From Verrucomicrobiota bacterium (lineage in GTDB: Bacteria; Verrucomicrobiota; Verrucomicrobiia; Verrucomicrobiales; Akkermansiaceae): a DNA stretch of 47,014 nucleotides. The position numbers and the translations under genes were made by a program. The stretch is taken from positions 1-47,014 of the forward strand of contig JAPLUI010000497.1 of NCBI GenBank assembly GCA_026397725.1, written 5' to 3'. Shown here in pieces: positions 42,098 through 47,014 of this stretch (position 1 is the first letter of the stretch; each line of letters begins with the position of its first letter). The notes below the pieces were generated by a model that searched no databases, was not told where the DNA came from, and saw only the letters and a list, made by a program, of their open reading frames with translations.

Positions 42098-44008
42098 ATG
42101 AGCAATCTTTCAGAACCGACCACCCGTCGCAAAGCCCTGCTGGCGCTGGGGGCGTTGGGCGTGGTTTACGGGGACATCGGGACCAGCCCCTTGTATGGCT
42201 TGCGGGAAGCGCTGGCCGGGCATGCCGGACACGGGGCGCTGGTCCCAAGCCCGGAGAACGTGGTGGGAATCCTGTCGCTGATCATCTGGTCGCTGCTGAC
42301 GTTGATCACCGTGAAATACATCTCGGTGGTGATGCGGGCGGACAACGATGGCGAGGGCGGGATGCTGGCCTTGCTGGCGCTGGCGGTGCCGCATACGGCG
42401 CAAGCCGGGACCGCAGTGAGCCAGCGCAATTTCGTGCTGGTGGTGCTGGCCTTGCTAGGGACTTCGTTCCTGTTCGGCGAAGGCATCATCACGCCGGCGA
42501 TTTCCGTGCTCTCGGCGGTGGAGGGTTTGAAGGTGGCCGCGCCGCCCGCCATGGGGCGAGCGATCGTGCCCATCACGGTGGCGATTCTGGTGGGCTTGTT
42601 CTCTATCCAACACCGGGGCACCGGACGGGTGGGGACATTTTTCGGGCCGATCACCTTGGTCTGGTTCATCAGCATCGGCATCCTGGGGGCGCGGGGGATT
42701 GTGCTGCATCCGGGGGTGTTGGCGGCCTTCAATCCATGGCATGGCTTGCTGTTTCTCCTGAATCACGGCCTGCAATCCGCCGTCACGCTGGGCGGCGTGT
42801 GTCTGGTCATCACGGGTGGCGAGGCCCTGTATGCGGACATGGGGCATTTCGGGCGCAACCCGATCCGGCTGGCATGGTTTGTGGTGGTGTTGCCGGCCCT
42901 GCTGCTCAACTACCTCGGCCAGGGAGCCTTGGTGCTGTCGGACCCGTCGGCGGAGACGCTGGTGTCCCCGCTCCACCAGTTGGCGCCGGACTGGTTCAAG
43001 TTGCCCTTGGTGATTTTGGGCGCGATGGCGGCGGTGATTGCCTCGCAAGCCTTGATTTCCGGGGCCTTTTCGCTGGCGATGCAGGCGGTGCAGATGGGGT
43101 ATCTGCCGCGCTTGGCGATCAAGCACACCTCGGAGAGCGAGCACGGGCAGATATATGTGCCGCAGGTGAACCGGGCCATCATGGTCGGCAGCATTGCCCT
43201 GGTGCTGGTGTTTCGAACCTCCAGCAATCTGGCAGCGGCCTACGGCATTGCGGTGTGTTTGACGATGTTCATCACGACGATTCTGCTCTCTCAAATCGCG
43301 CTGCATCGCTGGCATTGGCCATGGTGGAAAACCGTACTGATTTGCGGCATCTTCATGGTCATCGAGGTGGGCTTTGTGACCTCCAACCTGTTGAAAATCA
43401 AGCAGGGCGGTTGGGTGCCCTTGGGGATCGGCGCGGTCCTGCTGCTGACCATGCTGACGTGGAAGCGCGGGCGGGCGGTGCTGGCGGGGAAATTTGCGGA
43501 GATGAGCCTGCCGATGGAGGATCTGATCGGTTCGCTGGAGCGCGGCGGGGTGACGCGGGTGCGGGGCACGGCGGTTTATCTTTCGACCTCGGTCGGGTTC
43601 GCGCCGCCGGCGCTGTTGCACAATCTGAAGCACAACCAGGTGTTGCATGATAAGACGATCATCCTGACCATCCAGGCGGTCCGCACGCCGCGCGTCACCG
43701 GGGCGGCACGCCTGGAGGTGGAGGAACTCGGCTTGGGCGTGTGGCGGGTGGTGGCCCGCTATGGTTTCATGGAGCACCCGGAGGTGCCGGCGGTGTTGGT
43801 TGCGTGTGCGGGGCGCGGCTTGTCCTGCCGCCCGGACCAGGTGAGCTATTTCCTCGGGCGGGAAACCATCATTCCCACCCGGCGCAACATCCCGCTGTGG
43901 CAGGCAAAGTATTTCGCGCTGCTCTCCCGCGGCTCCCAAAGCGCCATGGAGTTTTTCAAACTGCCGCCCAACCGGGTCATCGAACTCGGCACGCAAATCG
44001 AGATGTGA
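42098..44008 (+). CDS. kup: Kup-type low-affinity potassium transporter, copy 2
   Basis: The product is the same length (636 residues) as copy 1 and very similar through the whole membrane part (ALGVVYGDIGTSPLYG, GEGIITPAISVLSAVEGLKV, GGEALYADMGHFG), with more change in the N-terminal loop after LREA and in the C-terminal cytoplasmic part. One visible difference is GEGIITP here against GDGIITP in copy 1. The start ATGAGCAA and the preceding CACCCTCCGGC are kept. The longer frame upstream begins in the GCCC-repeat leader and is not used. Tandem duplication followed by divergence is clear. Confidence 0.95.
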   Translation: MSNLSEPTTRRKALLALGALGVVYGDIGTSPLYGLREALAGHAGHGALVPSPENVVGILSLIIWSLLTLITVKYISVVMRADNDGEGGMLALLALAVPHTAQAGTAVSQRNFVLVVLALLGTSFLFGEGIITPAISVLSAVEGLKVAAPPAMGRAIVPITVAILVGLFSIQHRGTGRVGTFFGPITLVWFISIGILGARGIVLHPGVLAAFNPWHGLLFLLNHGLQSAVTLGGVCLVITGGEALYADMGHFGRNPIRLAWFVVVLPALLLNYLGQGALVLSDPSAETLVSPLHQLAPDWFKLPLVILGAMAAVIASQALISGAFSLAMQAVQMGYLPRLAIKHTSESEHGQIYVPQVNRAIMVGSIALVLVFRTSSNLAAAYGIAVCLTMFITTILLSQIALHRWHWPWWKTVLICGIFMVIEVGFVTSNLLKIKQGGWVPLGIGAVLLLTMLTWKRGRAVLAGKFAEMSLPMEDLIGSLERGGVTRVRGTAVYLSTSVGFAPPALLHNLKHNQVLHDKTIILTIQAVRTPRVTGAARLEVEELGLGVWRVVARYGFMEHPEVPAVLVACAGRGLSCRPDQVSYFLGRETIIPTRRNIPLWQAKYFALLSRGSQSAMEFFKLPPNRVIELGTQIEM

Positions 44009-44149
44009 TCCCGCCGCCTGCCCGCCAAGGCTGCCACCAACCGGCAGATCGCGGTGCCTTGCTGCCCGCCGCCCCCAGTCGGCAGGCCCCGGAAAATTCT
44101 TGGAAGTTTTGATGGCATTCGCTGCCGGGCTCGCTATACTGGCGCTCTT

Positions 44150-45406
44150 ATGAAGACATTAAGACTCACCCGTGGAGTGTTGGCCGTGCTTGGAATGGCG
44201 GTTTCGATGGCCCAGGCAGCGGAAATGCGGACCTGGATGTCCCGCAAAGGTGCCACCATGGAGGCCGAGTTGGGTGGCATCAATGGTGACCAAGTGACCC
44301 TCATCACCAAGGAGGCCAAGGAAATCAAGCTCAAGATCGAGGATCTGAGTCTCGCCGACCGCCAGCACCTCGTGGAATTCGGCGGCGCGGATCCGGCCAT
44401 CATCACCACCGGAGAGCCGGGTTTTCCCGAGAAGGATTTGCGGATAGATGCCACCACCATCAAGAAGCTCGAGGCCAAGCTGAGCCTTGGCGATGACAGC
44501 ACGCTGGTGTTTGATGTGCTGGAGAGTTCGCATTTCCTGGTGGCCACCGCCGGCAAGATTCGCGGCCACGACACGGTGGAAACCGCCGAGCGGCTCTGGC
44601 ACGGGATGGCCTTCCAGCACATGAACTTCCGCCAGGATTGGGGCGACAAGCGCATGCTCATCCTGTTGGTCGAGGACCGCAAGGTGTACAAGGCCCTCGG
44701 GGCGTGGTATGCCGCCTTTCTGGTGAAAGCCAAGGAGCCTGATGCGGCGCAGCGCAGCATCAACGTCTGGGACAAGGTCGGCTCCAACCAAATCGGGCTG
44801 CCCGATGAGACGCTCAAGGCGTACAATCTCCACCAGAACGCGATCGTGTTCAACATCAAGGACACCTCCAACTTCACCAAGGCGCTCAGCCCGTTTCCCA
44901 CCCATTCGATCGCCGGCGCGGTGCTCAGCAAACAAATGGGGGGGGTCAGTTCATTCGGCGCCGAAGGCTACTTCGCCATCGTCACCGGCCATGCCTACTT
45001 CAAGGAAATCTCCCTCGCCAAGAAAACGGAAACCCATCTGCTCGATGTGTCCGGCACCGGCAATGACGAAATCAGCTCGAAGCAAGGCTTCAAGGACGGC
45101 ACCTCATGGGCCAAAACCCTGCGCTCACTGGTGCGCAGGGGCAAGGTCAAGGTCGAGTTGGAACCCATGCTCAAATGGACCGGCGCGGACCTCAATCCCG
45201 AGCGCCTGGTCCTGATCTATGCGTTCGTCTATTACATGGAGAGCGACGCCAAGCGCCTGTGCGCGTTTGCCAAGATGATTCGCCGCATCGAGTCGTCCAA
45301 CCAAATCCCGCCGGCCGCTGAAATCGCCAAGATCTTCGGCTTTGCCAGCGTTGCCGAGTTCGAGGCGGACTGGAAGACATTCATCACCGAAGGAGCCTTC
45401 AAATAA
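44150..45406 (+). CDS. secreted SHD1-domain protein, unknown function
   Basis: The 418-residue product has a signal peptide (GVLAVLGMAVSMAQA) and an SHD1-like domain at about 25-80 (RTWMSRKGATMEAELGGING, then LSLADRQHLVEF). The remainder (about 100-418) resembles peptidase-MA/DUF1570-type proteins in its layout (ETAERLWHGMAFQHMNFRQD, then KRMLILLVEDRKVYKALGAW), but the HExxH zinc motif of peptidases is not seen, so activity is doubtful. The ATG at 44150 starts the signal peptide; TATACT at 44135-44140 could be a -10 box but lies unusually near. The next gene starts 9 bases after its stop, so they form an operon. Confidence 0.7.
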   Translation: MKTLRLTRGVLAVLGMAVSMAQAAEMRTWMSRKGATMEAELGGINGDQVTLITKEAKEIKLKIEDLSLADRQHLVEFGGADPAIITTGEPGFPEKDLRIDATTIKKLEAKLSLGDDSTLVFDVLESSHFLVATAGKIRGHDTVETAERLWHGMAFQHMNFRQDWGDKRMLILLVEDRKVYKALGAWYAAFLVKAKEPDAAQRSINVWDKVGSNQIGLPDETLKAYNLHQNAIVFNIKDTSNFTKALSPFPTHSIAGAVLSKQMGGVSSFGAEGYFAIVTGHAYFKEISLAKKTETHLLDVSGTGNDEISSKQGFKDGTSWAKTLRSLVRRGKVKVELEPMLKWTGADLNPERLVLIYAFVYYMESDAKRLCAFAKMIRRIESSNQIPPAAEIAKIFGFASVAEFEADWKTFITEGAFK

Positions 45407-45415
45407 CCAAGTGCC

Positions 45416-46786
45416 ATGATCCTGACTTTTCCGCGCGTGCTCGCGCTGGCCACGCTGCTCGCCGGCAGCACCCTGGCCCAAACCGTTCCGGACGGTGAAT
45501 ACCGCGACTTCAAGGGCAGCAACGGAGTGGTCATCCAGGCCGTGCTGCTCGACAAGACGCCCAGCGAGGCGGTGTTGTTGCTGCGCACCGGCAAGCGCTC
45601 CACGATTCCACTCAACCGCCTCAGTGCGGAGGATCAGGCTTATGTGGCGGCGTGGTCCAAGGACAAGGCGGTGTTCGTGCAGAAATGCCGGGGGCTGGCC
45701 ATCCGCCAGTTGTTGGAACTCCGCGGCTATGAGTCGTTTGAGTTCCGCCTGGAAAACAACTCGATCCTCATCGACGGCAAACTCAACGGCAAGCCGGCCC
45801 GCTTCCTCGTTGATACCGGCGCGGGCACCAGCCTGTTGCACGCGCCCTTTGCCACCTCCGTGGGTCTCGAGGTCGGCCCGATGACGGAAAAAATCTACGG
45901 GGTTTCAGGCGAAGCGCCGGCGGGCTGGACGCCGGTGCCAAGCATCCAGCTCGGGGAGGCGGTGTTCAAGGACCGCCGGATTCTGGCCACGGACCTGCTC
46001 AAGGACCGGCCGCCGGGCGCGAGGTCCCGCGAGGATACCATTCTGGGGGCGGATTTCATGAACAAGCTCGATGCGGTCATTTCCTATCAGGACCGCCGCA
46101 TCTTCCTCCGCCCGGATCGCTCCGACCAAAGCGAGATCAAACCCTCCGGCGGCGAGGACTCGCTCGCCTTCCGCCTGTTCAAGACCAAGGAGGGCAAAAC
46201 CCTCCGCGGCAAGGTCGTCGCCAAAACCCCCACTTCCGTCACCATCGAACTCGTGGACGGCAAGAAATCCATCATCTTCATCAGCAACTTCGTGCCGGAA
46301 GACGAGGCCTATCTCAAGGCCTGGAGCGAGGCCGGCGCCTTCTTCCTCCAGCATTGCCAGAGCCTCACCATCCACGAATTGCTCACCTTGCGCAAATACC
46401 AGTCGTTCCAATTCGAGCGCCGCGGCAATCACATCTTTGTCAACGGCACCCTCAATGACAACAAGGTCACCTACATGATCGATACCGGCGCGGACAGCAG
46501 CCTGCTCCACGTCAATGCCGCCAAAAAATACGGCTGCGAAGTCGGCCCGATGACCGAGACAGTCTGGGGCATCGGCGGCAAGGCCCCGGCCGGCGTGACC
46601 AACATCGTCAAACTCACCATGGGGGAGGCCGTTCTAACCAACCGGAAGGTGCTCGCCACCGACATGCACCGTGGCGACGACGATGACAACATGGATTACG
46701 TCGGGCTCTTCGGCGCGGATTTCATGCGCGAGCTGGATGCCGTCATCACCTACACCGAAAACCGGATCTTCCTGATCCAGCGTTGA
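45416..46786 (+). CDS. secreted protein with two SHD1 plus retropepsin-like protease units
   Basis: The 456-residue product has a signal peptide (LALATLLAGSTLAQ) and an internal duplication. Unit 1 (about 25-240): SHD1-like domain with RSTIPLNRLSAEDQAYVAAW, then an aspartic-protease half-fold with LVDTGAGTS and LGADFMNKLDAVISY. Unit 2 (about 245-456): KSIIFISNFVPEDEAYLKAW, then MIDTGADSS and FGADFMRELDAVITY. Each unit keeps its catalytic Asp in DTG, so the two could pair within one chain like a pepsin-type bilobed enzyme, or dimers could form. Location is outside the cytoplasm. The substrate is unknown. It shares the SHD1 module with its operon neighbour. Confidence 0.82.
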   Translation: MILTFPRVLALATLLAGSTLAQTVPDGEYRDFKGSNGVVIQAVLLDKTPSEAVLLLRTGKRSTIPLNRLSAEDQAYVAAWSKDKAVFVQKCRGLAIRQLLELRGYESFEFRLENNSILIDGKLNGKPARFLVDTGAGTSLLHAPFATSVGLEVGPMTEKIYGVSGEAPAGWTPVPSIQLGEAVFKDRRILATDLLKDRPPGARSREDTILGADFMNKLDAVISYQDRRIFLRPDRSDQSEIKPSGGEDSLAFRLFKTKEGKTLRGKVVAKTPTSVTIELVDGKKSIIFISNFVPEDEAYLKAWSEAGAFFLQHCQSLTIHELLTLRKYQSFQFERRGNHIFVNGTLNDNKVTYMIDTGADSSLLHVNAAKKYGCEVGPMTETVWGIGGKAPAGVTNIVKLTMGEAVLTNRKVLATDMHRGDDDDNMDYVGLFGADFMRELDAVITYTENRIFLIQR

Positions 46787-46854
46787 GCCGGCAGCGGGGT
46801 GAGTTGAGGCCTCACCTCACAGTGCCTGATCCCGGCGGAAAATGAGTTGGCACA

Positions 46855-47014
46855 CCCCGGTGGGCATGCCCGTCAAGTTAAGGACCTGACGCCTTGTATC
46901 AGTAAGTTCCTCGCGAATTTCTGTATCAACCTCGTCACAATCGCCACCCTAACTGGACATCCTGCGGTCCGATCGGACCGCAGGATGTCCAGTTAGGGAC
47001 TGCTTTTTGCGGGT
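46855..47014 (-). mobile_element. palindromic MITE-like element, family B copy 2 (cut by window edge)
   Basis: Read in reverse, this matches the element at 31717-31931 over about 150 bases: the terminal repeat (GGGCATGCCCGTCAAGTTAA), the spacer, and a perfect 52 bp palindrome (46947-46998) centred on GGTCCGATCGGACC. The far end lies outside the window. It starts 69 bases after the protease gene. Apart from an inverted repeat GGTGAG/CTCACC (about 46798-46818) the gap holds nothing else. Confidence 0.75.

Noticed and set aside
42455..43996. 513-aa minus-strand frame opposite kup copy 2
   Set aside because: It is an antisense shadow, rich in His, Gln and Arg; a similar shadow lies opposite kup copy 1 because the two genes are paralogues.
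45416..46786. Frameshift or misassembly as the cause of the doubled protease
   Set aside because: The two units are clearly diverged in sequence and lie in one clean frame, so this is an old duplication and not an artefact.
1..47014. Apparent abundance of GTTAG/CTAAC, often creating TTA and CTA codons
   Set aside because: About 45 occurrences on both strands were noticed, which is not above a rough expectation from base composition, so no signal is claimed.

Overview
The window looks like a GC-rich chromosomal segment from a Verrucomicrobiota bacterium. This is an inference from content: a DUF5069 protein, several SHD1-domain secreted proteins, very large secreted PA14/LamG/Ig-like proteins, a carbohydrate-active gene cluster, and many palindromic interspersed repeats of the kinds common in that phylum. 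No rRNA or tRNA gene was seen.

Left part (1-12650). A gene-poor, repeat-filled edge leads into der (ribosome-assembly GTPase), a small SHD1-like secreted protein and rsmB (16S rRNA m5C967 methyltransferase). rsmB is visibly rearranged. Its first 17 codons are duplicated upstream, on the far side of an inserted orphan VapB-like antitoxin and a ~216 bp MITE. Its main copy has a 70 bp deletion that removes the catalytic TCS motif and shifts the frame. An intact 3' piece lies 4.3 kb downstream, beyond a 1315-aa secreted repeat protein, and is followed by a second copy of the same MITE. A ~200 bp heptamer array, a secreted transglutaminase-like/CBM protein and a small AP2-like gene follow.

Centre (12650-24570): a defence island. 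A minus-strand backbone matches the helicase-methylase-ATPase type of anti-phage locus (Hma-like): DUF499, DUF3780, an AAA_14/DUF4143 ATPase, a DUF1156 DNA methyltransferase and a PLD-SNF2 helicase. Two core genes are damaged. DUF499 has lost its ATPase half and is fused in frame to a DruA-like (DUF4338) remnant; the helicase has an internal deletion with a frameshift. Two small modules sit between methylase and helicase: a plus-strand pair (DUF2188/Lys-Ala-rich protein overlapping a TIR/deoxyribosyltransferase-like protein) and a minus-strand nucleotidyltransferase with an overlapping 75-aa partner and an acidic 59-aa gene. The plus-strand pair is the best candidate here for an undescribed system.

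Right part (24780-47014). A 2253-aa mosaic secreted protein is followed by a ~900 bp nest of repeats: REP-like hairpins, a palindromic element, and a MITE with an 8 bp target duplication. Next comes a CAZyme cluster (GH43-like, GH2, CE15-like esterase), an alpha/beta hydrolase that has lost its nucleophile region, DUF5069, a stretch of gene remnants including a cupin pseudogene, a Spy-like protein with a terminator, two tandem kup potassium transporters with related leaders, and two SHD1 proteins, one of them a doubled retropepsin-like protease. The window ends in an inverted copy of the palindromic element, with a perfect 52 bp palindrome.

A recurring theme is gene decay by internal deletion (rsmB, helicase, hydrolase) or loss of one end (DUF499, DUF2513), often next to repeats. 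All names come from reading the translated sequence; no database search was run.
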